From Archegozetes longisetosus (taxonomy: Eukaryota; Arthropoda; Arachnida; Sarcoptiformes; Trhypochthoniidae), in assembly GCA_018873245.2 (NCBI GenBank), contig JAEMBT020000005.1:1066001-1130000 (forward strand): 64,000 nucleotides of DNA. Reading direction: 5' to 3'. Under the pieces are notes generated by a model that made no database searches, was not told where the DNA came from, and saw only the letters and a list, made by a program, of their open reading frames with translations. How positions within the stretch are numbered: the first letter of the stretch is position 1; every line of letters begins with the position of its first letter. Positions 1 through 15,286 of the stretch are shown one piece after another. The translations under genes and the position numbers were made by a program.

Positions 1-3000
1 ATAGGCAATTATGAAGCTATTCTGTAGTTTGTGAGAGATGCAAAAAATTCTTATGTTAATTTGATCTTAATATTTGGTTCACTTTATTTCAATATTATAA
101 GTTACCATATAATAGGAATAATCATTACTAAGAAATGTGTTCACTTTGAAGTGAAGGGTAGCCCCAGTAATAACTATTCTTATATAAAATAAGGCAAAAT
201 CTAATAATAGCCTCTATGAGGACGTTCCCGACCTCCCAGAATAAAAGCACTGCCTTTTGCTGCCATCAATATTGCACCACAGGTTAGGCAATAGCACTTG
301 ACTCGCAAGCGTCTAGGTATGCCAACTATTTGCTATGTTTTGTGAGAAAAAAGTTATCAAAATAATAATAACAGCAATAATAGCAGTAACAATAATACTT
401 TTACTTCAAATGAGACGTTGCATTCAAAATAGAAATAGAAATAGGGGTCCATATAATTGAGATGGTATTGACTTTATTTGAAATTCGGGTGGATTTAAGT
501 TGGCATTACACAACTAACTTTCATCATATCAAACCATAACAATTGATACTCTTCTTTAGTTTTAATAATACGTTAGCAACACTTTGAAACCGTTACAATT
601 ACTTTTGTATCTTTTGAAAAGGTGTGCAAAAGATGTGTTCATTCGTTTTGTTATCTGTTTCTGACATTATAATACATACAAAAGTTAGTTATGCTTCAAC
701 AAAAGTTCAAGTACTCGTCTTATGATTTTAAATGGATGTTTTTATTTATGAACTCCTTCACCTGTATAAATAGCATGTCTTAATCAATGTGATCATTAAT
801 TTTGAATTTATACAATTAACAATATCTGAGATTTCATTACGAATGAATAGTCTTAATGCAAATGAATGAAGAAAAAACTCTATAACCAATTACTAGCTGT
901 TGAACAAAAGTTTCGCCACTCGAAAATTAAAACTAAAAACGAATGGGATGATGGAAAATGAGCAAAGAAACATCTCTCTCATGGTAATTGATGCACTGCT
1001 TTACAATTGAATATGCATAGGATGTCGAACCATCCCATTTGAAACATTATTCAACAGTTGTCTGGCATCACATTTTGTTCGCACATCGATTCTTCAAGTG
1101 CTTAAAACACATTTAAAAGTACATACATATATCATATGCATATACGTAATGAAATATATGAAGTAATATATAATACTTTGCTCTAAAATATAGCAACTGC
1201 TGAAGTTTTATGAGATTAATGCATAGTATATATGCATTGACGAGTATAAGTATAGCTTAATTGCTAACATGAGCCGTATTTTAGGCTTTTGTATAACTAC
1301 ACCTCAAAAACTATACTTAAAGACTTGGTTCTTAAGCTAATCATGAGTGGGCAGCAAGCTTGAGGAATTATTGCGGTGATGGCAAGAATTAAAATCCTTG
1401 ACACCCACCTTGACTTCCGCCCTCGCCCTCGTCGTGGACTAGTCACCAATATATTGTTTTTCTTGAATAATTGTCTAACATATTGTTGAAAAATAGCAGC
1501 TCTTCATCATATTTTCTCTCATAAGCATCACTTATAATTTGGTTTTTCACTTAAAGGGCGCCCCTATTCGACACTCCTTTTATCTTATATTTTCTGTGTC
1601 CGCATGTTTTTCAGCAATAAAGTCTTGTTGAAACATTGACATCACTATCTCACTGACTGACTCGTAAGAGCCTTACCCTTAACTAAAAGATATATCAAGT
1701 TTTATATGCATTTATAACTACTTCTTTTAGGTTTGCCATTACTGCTAATAACAAAATATTCACATAAATATTTGAAATCCTTATATTCAACAGATAATAA
1801 AACTCATGCACTTTCAATAATTCAAACTTGTTTTGTAATAAAACTTTTCTTTTGAGCATTTCTCAGACCTGTAAATGTTTTCATATTAGAGTACTGTTAA
1901 GGGATGCAAACGCTAAATAATATGTGACACAACTATTAATGTCATGATTGAAAGTCTCAACCCATTCTCCGTTCCGCTTAAGGTTATGTTTCCGAAGTTT
2001 AGTTTTTTTTCTGATTAAGTTTGTGATTACAAAGAGCTCATATACCCTCTAAAAAGTTGGCGCCGGTCTCGACAACCACACACTACTTATTAAGAGACAC
2101 GATCATTGAGCCAACATCTTCCAGTTTTCCAGAATAATTGACTTTATGTAATAAAAATGTAAAAGTTTAGTATTTACAAGATTAAATTGTTATTCTTCTG
2201 GTATAGTCTTTTCCTCGATTGACGGTCGCACAGATAGTTCATCTCATTAATACCGCCTCCGATACTGCTTAGTATTTAGCAATAGATCGAGTTTATTGTC
2301 CTTTCGCTTATTACGCAAAAATTCAATACTACCAACGTCTTAGTGCTCAGTTTTTATTTTTAAATTATCAAAATTTATTCATCTTATTTGTACTTTGTTC
2401 AGTCGTAATTCTCATGACCTATATCTGTAAATATTCATATGAAATAAGTTTCAAAACCAAGTTTTGCTCAAACAATAAGCTTTGCTTTTTTCTGTTTATT
2501 CCGCCAACGTCTGTATGTCTGTCCTTCAACATTGTAAAACTGCATAAGAACAGATTAACTCTGTATTAGATCTTTTTTACAAAGATAGCGTAATCCGAAA
2601 TATTGTTCATTTTCTCTATGAAGATTAAGTAATGTTTCACTAGCATCTTATGGTACTCGTGTCCTAATAAAACTTAGAATTTTTGCTCAATAAAAGTTAT
2701 TTCACTGTGAGTTCTCTTTTATTTTTGCTAACGTATAAGTGAATCAAACTTCAAAATTTGTATCCATGCTCAATACGTATAGATTTTACTGTAAATACGT
2801 TCACGATATTAGAAAGTAAGCTTAAGTTTGAAGTGTGAAAACTTCTTAATCAAAGTTTGTACTTGTGTCTTATGAATTTGAACCTATGTAGAGATAATGT
2901 AATTAACTTTGAAGAAGATAATAATGTAAAATATATAAGATAGAATTTCATTTTTAACATAACAAATAAATACTAAAAGTTGAATACGTAAATAAATGAA

Positions 3001-6000
3001 AACGACATCTCACATGTTTAGCTCAAACTCGTTTCAATTTGAAATTATGATTTCATAGCAAGCACGCGTGATTTCTTATACTTATCCATTTAATTATCTA
3101 TAATATTCGTTAAAATTTGAAACCATTATTCATTATAATCGATTACATTTACAAATGTGTCATATAAAAATACGTTTTTCAGATAATAATTGTATTTGAT
3201 ACGAAAGCATTGAGCCTAATTCGATAAATTTGACGTGATTCCGATTACCATCAAATGTATGATTCGAATCAGTTCTAGCTTTTAATTTTAAAATCAAGCT
3301 AAACTAAAATTAATTTTGAGCTCTCTATCATATTTCAATATTTAATGTCAAAGTTTTTACGAAGCTTTTGACTAACTTTCGATTTTGATAAATCTGACAG
3401 CAAAATATTCTCTCAATAATAACTAAATAACATTAACCAAAAATATTTATCATTTGAGCAAAACATTTAAGTGAGAAACAGTTAGGGAGCAGTCAGATGT
3501 AATTTATTGATTCAATTAAAATAGAAACGGTTTGATAAAGAGTTAAATGTAAAATTTTCAGCATCTTTTCATAGCTGTTTAGCTTTTTTCAGAGTGATTT
3601 ATTGTCCTCCTGTAATTGTTTTTGTTTTGAATAATGGTCATGTTTATTACGTAAAGTTATGAATAAGCTAAACATCAACTTTTGTTCAGTTAAAATGAAT
3701 GTTATGCTCGAAACTTGAACGCGATTAGAATGAGCATAAATATATTCAAATATGTAATAGTGACAAGCAGTCACTTATTTTAGTAATAATATATTCAATA
3801 AGCCATATCACCCACACTTAAACTACTTTGTTAATAATAAGTAACATAATTTTTCACTACGGAGTATTTGCCAGTAATTTTTTCTTAGGATATATTGAAT
3901 ATCAAAATTTGTTATCATTGCTGTTATATATTGTTAAGTGAACATTCATAGCTCATCCTCAATATCTCCCACATATAATGCTCTCAATACACTACTATCA
4001 GAAGAAGCATCATTTGTCTATTTGACTATTTATTGAGAGCTACCTCGCATTTCCGGCCCACTATATCTGATCTATATGTTGATCGCGGGGGATTTACATG
4101 TGAGCATTTAACTTATATTTACTACCAGTACTATATTGACCCGAGCGTAGTCTGTTTTATGAAAATTCTACTTTAATTTTTTGATACGCGATAAAACAGT
4201 GATTTATTACCAGTGACTCGACTTATTCTGTGACACCCTTTATCGCTACTCTTAATAATAGTTACTCATTTCTAATTTACTCAATTCTTATTTATTATGC
4301 AAGTGATAAAAAGAGGGCTAACCCAACAAATAATTTTTTATACCAAAAATAACCTCTTGAGGGATCCTGCGAAGAAGTACTGAGAAATTAATAAAAATAT
4401 ATTGAAATTTTAGGGCTAAAATTGAGATAAAAATTGTTAGGTTAGCGGCTATGGAATCAAACTCGGAAGTTAGCCTGAGGGCTTATTAAGACTGTGGAAG
4501 TTTTGCAATGGAAAACTCTGAGTATCTAAAGGAGTGTATCTCAAAGGAAATCTAAAAATGAAGTATTTTCTTCGACTATTTAGTTATTCACAATTTTCAT
4601 TAATGCCATTACTGATAATTATTAAACGCTTCTCGAACTGTTAAAACAAGTTACTTTGAATCATAATTTATCTACGAGTTATCCAAAGTTTGATTCCTAA
4701 CCAAATTGAACATTTTGTTTCGATAAGATACTTGTAGTTAGAATTTTGTTTAAATATTTGTCGATTTGCCTTAAAGTGTACAAAGTGTACATTGTGTACA
4801 ATACTAGAATATATATTGAAGCATTTCAAAGTTCATTCATACCAAGCAATCTATATCTGTTGGTTTGGCACAGTCAAACCTGAATCTTGTGATTTCCATT
4901 TAGATACAAGAGTTTTCCTTTCTTACGCTTATTGGTATAAAGGATGCTATAATGATCTCACATAAGTAAACATAGGAAAGTCAATTTATTAGATCAATAT
5001 TTAAGAAATATTTCACTTTCTTTATCAAAACTAATTACTCACTTTCAGAGATTATACTTGAAAAGTGCTTTTTGCTCCAAGTACTTTTCCAAAAGTTTTA
5101 TAGTAGTTCTGAGCCTCTTTTGTTAAACTGAGAGAAACAACCAAAAATAGACGTTATTTTGTTAGCAATAATAGGATTCGAAAGTTGCTTCATTTGATAG
5201 TAAATTAAAAAAATGAATGAAGGATTTATCTATTTAAAGTACTTTTAAGTCGATACGCCTTGATTGACAAGAATCTTATTACAACAAACCCGGGGAGTCG
5301 TACTATGGGGTAAAAAAGGTACCACAAGTGTAATGGATTGCACTGATAATGATTGAACAAACGCCAATATAGTCGAATGCAATGCAAATTTGCTATAATC
5401 GAGATATATTTAGCATAATGTGATGATCCTTTATCGAACACTAATTTAATACTTTATAATCTTTTTCCGAGAAAAACTTATCTATAAATAAAAATGACCC
5501 TCAAATACACTTTTCTGTCGAAAAAGTTTGATTTGGAAATTTTTCTTATCATCTTTCTTTTAAAATTCTACGTAAACTGTCTTAATAACTGTTTAAGTAG
5601 TTCGAGCATTAGATACTCAGTGAATAAGTTATGATAAGACTTAAGATGAACAAAATTCAAGTGTCGAACCATTTCATCTATTTCTAGGCATAGAAACATA
5701 TTTTCAGTGTAACAAACACTCAATGATGGCTAGCACTGCATTAAACTATCAGATAATCGTCGATACTTTTGCAAACCTTGTTATATGCCATCAACAATGA
5801 TTTTATTGTCAGTATAATCACTTATGATTGTCATCAATCAATAGAAATGTTGACAATTTTATATTTTTTAAAAATTCAAATAGTATTTGATGAATATTTA
5901 AAATAATGAATTTTACAATTGATTCTTAACAAAACTATTGAACTTGTTCTATAAAAAGGTCCAATTTTATTCAAAAATTGAAGATCTGACAGAAAAATGA

Positions 6001-9000
6001 CTTTCAACACAATCAAACTGACTTTCATGAGTATATTTGAAAATGAACTTGTGAGTTATGAGTATAAGCTACAGATAGAAACTAAAAGTAATTTTCGTGA
6101 GTATCAAATTAAGGTTTAATCTTTAAAATGAGATCATCGTTTCAAGAAGCAAGTTAGCGTTCAATCACATAATACACAGTTTTGTAAAATTTATGCAACA
6201 AGTGTTCTGCTGTTTAACTCTCTTTACGGTTTAACAGGATTACAAATACTGTATTTGAAACTAGAAACTTGCCAATTTTGTGCGCTTATATTTATCCAGA
6301 TCTTATCTTTATTAGTTCTAATTGTTTTTCGCTAATTCGCATAATTTCGATCTGAAAATTACAATTTGTACAGATTGTCAATTCTCAAAGTATTTGTTAT
6401 CACAACAAAAATATTTTTAGCAAATTCTAGACTTTGAAAATAGCTGCGGGCAATCCGAGAACGTTTGACATTTTTTAAAGTTAGACTAGTAAATGATGTC
6501 CCAATTGAAAACAACTGTTGCGGCAGCAAATACTACAATTAACAGTATGTGGCTTCCAATTAATGGGCAATTTGTATTCCCCTTTTGACTTTTGTTTGAC
6601 CATAATTTTTCTAATAATGATGACATTGTTTATTTTAAGAGACAGTTCGAGTCATTCAATAACGCTTTAATTGTTTTACCTGTGGTTTTTTGACACAATG
6701 TTCAAAATAAATTGTTTCATTCATTTTTTCTGACTCTGCGTTCGTTCTTATTCAAAATGTTGTTAATATTTCTAAGAAATTCTAGTCTATCCTTAGAAAA
6801 CTAAAAGACTATTTTGTTGTCTCGTCATTTTCTCTTGGAAAGCCTCAAACTATGTCTAAAATTGAGTTGTTTTGATTAGGCATTTGACTCTTTCGTATAA
6901 GGTTAAACTAGTTGAACAGTAGTTATTTCCCAGTTTACAAATTAGCGCTCACGTACTTAAACTTAACTAAAGTTACATAGAAAAATATTGTTACCACGTT
7001 ATAGCGCTTTCGCTACAATAATTGCATTGAACAAAACCGCTAAACATAATGTTGTAAGAATTGCTATTTTACTTTTGAGCCTTGTCATCAAATTAAAGTT
7101 TAATAGTTGATCATTTTCATATGTTTAATATTGAGAGAATAAGTTATTCTCGTTGAAGTTAATTCTCAAACGAACACTTCCTGAAGGCATCATAATATAA
7201 GCTAGTCGACGAATTATGCTTGCCAATTTAATTCATTTATTATGAGTTTTATATAAAATATTTTTGATTAACCTCCATCGCTTCTCAATCAATAAGGATG
7301 CAATATTTTGCTATTTTGTCAATCGGCTACCTTTCATATTAAACTGAAATTTAATGTAAATTATTTTCATATGAAGCAATCAACTCATTTTGCTATTTAA
7401 GATTTAACCTTTGACACAAAGTTAAGCTGCTCATATTATATCATATTATACCTAAAATTGATGGCAATGATGATGATTGTTCGTCATGGTGTTAATGTTG
7501 AAATAATTATGCCTTTCTATACTATTTATGAATGATCTCTAATCATTTTTTGTACACGTAAGTCATTTAGTGATGAGGGGATGGGCACTAATGGATGCAA
7601 TTTCTCTCGCGCTCGATAATCGAAAACTTGTGATTAGCAACTCTTGTTTTGACCCATTAATTTCGATCGCAGCGGGAATTTTGTTGCACTCAATCAGTGC
7701 ACTCTCATTCGAGCACAACTTCTTAAAGGTTGTCTTGTAATAAAGTTTCAGTTTTTGCTAAAAATACATCGAGCAAACTTTTATATTTTTCAATTTAGTA
7801 TTTAATAAGTTATCTTATTGTGCGATAATAAGCTATATCTCAGCAATCAAATTATACTTTTATATGACGTTCTCTTTAGCCAATTATTTTGTAGAAATCT
7901 AGTCAATCAGTAAATTAGATGAATCAAAGTATAAATCAGATGAGAGAGAGAGAGAGAGAGAGAGAGATGAAATATAAGTTTTATGAATTGGCATTCGATA
8001 ACTTTCTAGTATTGATTCATTAAAATTGAATGCCTGATTGCGCATATTTTGATCGTTTACATTTGCTGTCAAGTTTTGGGTGTGGAGACCGAGAAATCCG
8101 ACTTTGCGGTGATTTAGGTGTGTTTTGGCGTTTTTATTCGCTTCTTAAGTTCGCTCAAATGTTTCCTTTGCTTCTCTCGAACTTAAACTTTGCTTTTTAT
8201 TTCTTATCTCGCATTTAAATACCAAAAACTATCACTCAAATAATATGAGAAATGGATGCAAGTATTTGAATAAAATAGCAGTTGTTTCCTCGAGCAATCG
8301 AGTTAATCGAGAAAAGCAAGTTCTCATTTGATTTGCCATCAATTAACCAGACGTCATATTGTCATTATTTATCAATTGATAAAAGTGTCTCCAATAATCT
8401 ATTATAATTTAATGCTTTCTTATTTGTTTTTCATACACTCAACGTTTATCCTTTTGAGCTCTTTATTTCTCTTTATATTTATTACTGTCTGAAAAACATT
8501 TATTTATCAAAAAGCAATAATTTTAGCAAAAGATCTAAATCTAGAGACTTTAATTTTCTTAAAATTGTGATAAAAATCACGAATGTTCGTATAAGATTGC
8601 ATATTTCGAGTAGTATTTAAACATTTGATTGAGATTATAAGTTATTTATTACTTTTAAAAGTAAATCAGTTTATATCTACCTATTTGTGAACATTTTGAA
8701 CATTTGTATAGCAAAAAGAGAATGGAGTCAGATCGCTTTTAATGCTCAACAGGTTCAACATCTTAATCTGAATTTCACAATTTCTACTGTAAATTAGTTA
8801 TCGCAAACCTGAAACTAGCTTTTTAGATCAATTTTTAGGTAATTTTTGTTTGTTTGCGAAACAAAAAATTGTGAAAAGTGATTCATTGCAATTTGTGACT
8901 AAGCCATGGCTTGCCAGTAGAGTAGAGTAATGTCCACACCCGTCTTACAGCTCAATATGATCGAAATTTCAATACCAAACCCAGTCAACATTCCTTGTGA

Positions 9001-12000
9001 TAAATATTCGAAAAATGCATATCAAACATAAAATAAACCTTCATAACATAAAAAAGATTTGATTCCTAATTATTATGCTTATAACTCATTTACGGAATAT
9101 GTTTACGCACTAATCAATGTTTAGTATGCATAACAGCAATTCTTTTAAAATTTCGGTTCATCTAAAAAGCTTAATCGTTGTAGAAATAGCATTGATCAGA
9201 GTTTTTAGCACTACTACCACACTACTGCTTTTGTCTGTGAAACATCATCTCAAGTACAGAAGTGAGGGTACCTTTGAACCACGCTTCAGGCTAAAAGAGT
9301 GATGTAGACCTTCGATGAATCATAGTCTCTCCTTATTGCGTGATTATTCAATGGATATTCTTTATTATTTCAGTTGCCGATTATATGACCAGCACTAATC
9401 AGTGCTATTTATGATCACTCATTGAAACTTGAGTCAGGCTTTTTGAAAAACTCAGCAGTCCGTCATTCAAATGTACAAAATTTGAAAAATAAAAATAAGC
9501 AATCAAGCCTTTTTATAACTTCATAGTTAAACATGTATCGCAACTTTCTCATTCTTTAATTTTTGCAACCGGATCAATTTTAAGCTTTTTAAAACCTTCA
9601 TTCAGGTTTTGCTTCATTCACTTCAATTTTTATATACTGTTATGTTTTGTTAAATAAGTTATACGTAAACTGAAGTGAACAACGAACTATTAAAATGAGA
9701 GATTACTAAAATTTACTCTAAGAATGCAATAGTCAACTAGATTTTTTATTGTCTCTCATATACTTTATAGCAGTCTTTTTTACAAAACTATTAATGTTAC
9801 TTTACTTGAAGCAACGCGTAAGCTAAGATCATAGGTGTATAGTATGCGCAACTTAGCAATCGTCTGCCACTACGATTCTACAGTCTGCTTTTTCAACGTC
9901 AATAATTGACGTATCAGTTTCTAATTTGAATTTCTAGTTATGTACAGGATATCTATATCGTAAAAGATTTATTTGTTCAAAAAACATATTGCTTTTGGTC
10001 TTGTCTTTGAATTTCCTTAAACTCGTAACTAATTGTAAATTCAAGCGAATCAGATTTTAAGCTTATATCGAGAGGAAATACGAAGCAATTTTATACCATC
10101 AACTTGTTTAATGCAAATACTCTTCATAATTGAAGTTCTTATAAAAACCATAAGTCTCTTCAAAACTTGAGGTCTCAAATAAGTTATGATAAATTATAAA
10201 TAATAGTAGGCAGAAGATAGAAAGATAACCATTTCATAGTTCTATTAATCTTAATTATTTATACTAAACACTATTTCACTTCAGATTTGACTAGATACAC
10301 TAATTCTGTCTAACTTTTATGAACTTCAATGATCTAATCAAACATTTCAGATTTTCATTTTATTAAGCCTTATTAAAAGCTTAGTGTTAAAAGTTAGTAG
10401 TTATTCATAAAAAGTTGTCGCCTAAGTTCTAGATTTTTGAAAGCTTGGTTTTAACAAAAAAATCATGCAACAAATTTATCATATCTTACAATTTAATGGT
10501 ATAAACTCATGGTTACTGCCAGTACATTGCTTTTAAATATAGCTCACTTGAGGCGTTATTGAATGACTGCAAAATGAAGTAACATATATTTTACGATACG
10601 TATGGGTTCTCGCAACGACAAAACAAAATGTTTTTTTTTCAAGAGAAGGTGCGAAACTTAATTCTCTTTATTGTGAGGTATCCCAGAATTTACTACTTTT
10701 ATAATCCTTTAATACATTTTGGTTTAGAAAGACCATTCAAATTTAATTACATTGCCATTACATAGGCTTTTATTCATAAAAAAGAATAAGTGAAGACGTA
10801 TTAGAGCTGTTTTTTATTGAATAGCGTAAAGCATGTAAAGTGAATGAGGTCTTAGTAAACTATATAAAGTTGTTGCAACTTCAACTCAAACATAGCTTCT
10901 TCAGTAGAGCTCTCTTTAAATCATTGATGACTATATTCTTTTAGAATTTTGTCACATTAAAGCGAAATCTTAAAAAAGTTAAGGCGTTGTTGACTTTTGA
11001 ATCTTAATTGTGCGACAAAAATCAGTGCTTACTTTTCAAAGTCGTCTATTTGTTGAATCAGAGTAAACGTTATGAATGAGTTGTTTGAGCTGCTTTGACA
11101 GATTTGAGTCCCAGATAGGAATCAAGTCAATTTCAAAAATCTTTATTCGGCGTCCTTTATTTGTTATTTGATCGCATTTTTCTCACAAGACACACATTCT
11201 TAGCTTTGAATGATCTTCAATCTTAATTGCTTCCCTCAAACCAAAATGGTTTGTAGCTATAAATTACTGTTCAAGTATTCGAGAGATTATTTCGTTGCGA
11301 ATTCAATAAGTTTAAAATTAATTCCTAAATATAATTAAGATTTGATTTTGTTTTTGTGTCGCAATAAATTTTGCATCAAATGCCTGAGCTATAAATAAGA
11401 CTTAATTAATGTATATCTTAAAAGTTAGTGACACTGGTCTCATATCTTCCATGAGATATATGAAGAATATCTCATTTATTATTGTTATTACAGTTATGAG
11501 TCCTTCTGAATAACTTAAGCGTTAAATATAAGTTTTCTTCAAACGCAATATTTTGACGGAGACAGTAATTAAAAAGGCCTCAATTATTTTCTCGTTTTAC
11601 TTAAAATATGGCTTAAGAAAACACTTTTCTCATAGTCCGCGGGTTGTCCTCAATTCGACCATACGTACGATTAAACTGAGCCAGATTTTCGGTAAGACTA
11701 AAATATTGACATTTGTTCATATTTGACACCTTTATTGCCAGTGATTATAACAAGGCAACTTTTCCAAGTCGACGATTTTCTAATCAGCTGAAAGTCATTT
11801 TGAATAAGTTGAACACTCTTAACAGTTGACATGAAATGTTTTTTCAAAAAATTTAACATTATTGGAACAGTCATATAGTTTGCGTGTTGGCTCAAGTTTG
11901 AGTTAAGCCTTAAATTAATGATTTGTATTTTCAATAAAAAATTGAAACACTTGTTGGATGCTTAAGGTTAAAAATCCAACACTTTATAAAATTGCGCATA

Positions 12001-14851
12001 AAATTATAAAATTAGGATAAGATTTGAAGCCAAGAACTATTTTAACTGATAATTTTGACACTAGGAAAAAGTGAAAATTTTAACATTTCTCACCAAATCA
12101 ATTGATGACCTCTCACAGAGGCGCTTATGAAACGCAATGATTTGCATTAAAAATTCATTTACTACATTCATCTGTTCCTCGACTTTCATGCTTTGATACT
12201 ATTATCCGGGAGTTTGCCCACCTATGCATATAATATGCTAATCGACTGATTAAACTAATCGTTTAATAATATATCTCATTATAAGTATGATCCTTTCTAT
12301 CATCAATTTAATCTTCTCGAATGACTAATCTAACATAATATTCTTTTTTTAAGCCAAATATATACTTAATTATCATAGTTTAATCCTCTGACATCTTTAA
12401 AAAAAATGTCTTCGAATGATGTAAGACAAGGAATTGGGACGAACGAGTCTTTGAACATCCATAGTATTAAATAGAAGAATAAGCTATAAATTAATGTCTT
12501 CCTCTTTTTTATCTATTCTTGGGGAATCCATCAGCTCTTGTGGATGTCTTGAAAGTATTAAGTAGTTAATGAAACTCTCACACGGTATCATATATTTAGA
12601 TATTGGCTCACGTTCCGCTTAATGCTAGTATAACTTTGCGAACTTTTGACACGTATGTCTGGCGTGTGTTCTGCATAATCAATAATCTTTTCTCATTGTC
12701 AAGTTTGTGCATTTGTTTTTTTTCTAACACTTAATTCATGTTTGCGTTCAATCCGATTAGGACTTTAATTGCAAATTACACACTTAGGTTCAATAAACTT
12801 TATCTGCCAATTTCCCTAGATTTCAATAAACCTTTATAACGAAGCACAATTTTAAAAAATATTGTTTCATTCCTTCTTAAAACTATACAATTTACTTTTG
12901 TTCTTCTCAAAAAATTAACTTAAAGATATAAAAATGTGAAATCAATCTTTCGTTATTGGAAGCCTAGTTTTCATCTAAGAATGTAAAACAAAGTCGTTGT
13001 TTCTTGCACAATTAAATATTTAATCATTTTTTCAAACAAAAAGTAGTCTTTTGTTGCTCAACATATGCTTGAGTTTGGACCTAATCTTTTTGTAACTAAT
13101 AGATTTTATCTAATCTTTTATCTATTTAAATGAATATTTAAAAAGATAATGTAAGCATAAGTAAAACCTCAATTAAATGAGTTCTCTCCTGAATTAATTT
13201 TGGTTCTTCTTTTATGCTAAAGATCTGACTGACAGACACGTGAATAAACTTTTGTGTAAATGTTGAGCTAACGAATAGAATTAAGTGAAAAATTAAGAGA
13301 AGAGAGCCGTTTGAAATTCGATACGCGGCTAATTATAATAATCAATAATTATGTATCAAAGCTATTGAGTCTGAACTTTTGAATCTCATCAAAAAGTCAT
13401 TAATTATAAGTTTCTCAATTTTGATATATTCTGCTTTAACTATGAAAGAGATTGGATAAAAATATTTTTAATGGCAGTCAACTGCAATATTTTGGCGTTT
13501 GATGAGTGAAAAAAATCGAGAAAATTAATTTGCGTAATAACAAATCAAAATCGATGAAAATTAATTTCTTTTTTCAGATTTGGTTCCTTTAATTTATCGT
13601 TAATTTACAGGCAAAATATTTACTCTTATAAAGAGCATTAGCATGAAATGAGACGCATTAATAATTAATGATAAGATTTTTCAGTTTTTCTTCTGACATG
13701 TTTAGCCTCTGATTATGTTTTTTGATTGTCGGGTTACGCAGAGTGTTTCAAATTCTTGTGCTTGTTCTTAAGACTGTGTCGCAGTGGCAACTTTTGTTGA
13801 TGACAATATCTGATTCAATTATGGGGGTATTCGCTATCGTTTATTTTACTCTAGACTTTTTGCTTAACTAGTGATAAGTCAAAAATATAGTCGCTTTACC
13901 AATAAGTACTGCAGACTAGAGATGATCTCCAGATTTCTGCCACCAAATGAGAAAACTTGATTTTCAACTACTGTTTACTCTCGATTAAAACATGACATAT
14001 TCTTTGATAATATTAACATGACTTCAAGATTTATGTGCATAAAACTGCTTATCTAATGATGAGCGAATCTCTTACGAGTTTATTAACTATTGGGATCTCA
14101 GGCTTATGACGAGATCAAAATTATTTAATATATGTGCAAAATGTTTGCGATATAATTAAAGTAATTTATTTTAACAGTTAGCTCAATATTATTATAACTG
14201 ACAGCTAATCGTCTTGTTTTGGTTTGTAACATGATTTCCATTTATTTAAAGTGACTCTTTTATCTAAGATAGTTTGTATCTAGAAGTCAGTAATAGTAAA
14301 GGCTGTATACCTCTTAAGTGAACACTTGACAAACTATCGTTCGCTACTGTCATCAATGTTTAAAACTTGGAATTCCTTTTTAGCTGCAAATGAATAATTA
14401 CGTGTAGACACGAATTGGCACAACATCGACAACAACAGAGTCTATCGTTTGCGGTACCATCTCCAACGTTGATGTCTCTGAGTTGAGTCGAAAAACAGAT
14501 ACTTCAAGTCGTATTTGTTGCAGTCAAGTAAATCCTCCAATATATAAGATTAGTCGACAGTGAATATTAGTTATGCCAAAAGCATTATTTTGCATTCATT
14601 TATCATTTAATAGCTTAAATATAATCCATATTTCTGTTGAGACGCGACTAAAATGTAAACCTTTTACATTTTATTTATATTTATTCTGGACTTGATCTCA
14701 ACTAAATTTATTTAGCTCTTAATCCGTTTCACGCGAACAGTTTACTTCAAATTGTTTTCTTATTTTTCCCCCTGTACATCAACTAAACTGATGGCAAATA
14801 GAAAATACAGTTTATGATTGATATTTAAAACTGGTTCCTGTACTGTATTTT
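1..14851. other. AT-rich non-coding DNA, no gene recognised
   Basis: I see no recognisable protein, RNA gene or element apart from the GA run at 7942. Open frames here (for example 3589-3774, 5226-5441, 8030-8218, 9117-9302, 11698-11934) are short, unlike any family I know, and of the length expected by chance at this base composition. Two small G+C-richer patches (about 205-310 and 1385-1445) and another at 14400-14530 stand out. The last holds a 51-codon Ser/Thr-rich plus-strand open frame without a Met start. Confidence 0.6.
7942..7967 (+). repeat. (GA)13 microsatellite
   Basis: Uninterrupted GA dinucleotide run of 26 bases in non-coding sequence. Confidence 0.95.
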
Positions 14852-15286
14852 TTACTCATTAGCTTTCAATTTGAAAAGAAGTTTGAATATAAAACTACTA
14901 TAAATCAACTGCAACTCTAATTCAAAGGTATTTAAAACTAATTTTGCTTGAACAAGCTGCATCTGTTTAAGAAATGATCTCCTATACTTCTTCCTATTCT
15001 TACCAATACATAGTGTCAGACCATTTACTTCATTAAGTCTTGTGGTTAAAAAGAAGTTGACGTCTTCCGTCATCCCTAGAGCTGAATTATTATGATTTTT
15101 ATACTTTTCATGCATGAAAGTAAAAACATATCGCGAAAAATACAGTAAAGCTGTAGATATACTGATAGATCTATCGTTATGTAAGTATATTGTGGAGTAC
15201 ATACGCTGAATATATATATCTATGCAGTTTTTAAGGGCAAAGTCTTGCATACGTGCGCGGAATGGTTGAAATGATGTCGACGCCAA
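14852..15286 (-). CDS. Unrecognised 144-codon open reading frame, probably chance
   Basis: This is the longest unexplained open frame in the window: 144 residues, starting MASTSFQPFRARMQ, with mixed hydrophobic and charged composition and no signal peptide, membrane segment or motif that I recognise. At about 31% G+C, roughly one open frame of this length is expected by chance in 64 kb searched on both strands, so length alone is no evidence. There is no supporting splice site, promoter or neighbour. I list it only because a single-exon gene cannot be excluded. Confidence 0.15.
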   Translation of the reverse strand: MASTSFQPFRARMQDFALKNCIDIYIQRMYSTIYLHNDRSISISTALLYFSRYVFTFMHEKYKNHNNSALGMTEDVNFFLTTRLNEVNGLTLCIGKNRKKYRRSFLKQMQLVQAKLVLNTFELELQLIYSSFIFKLLFKLKANE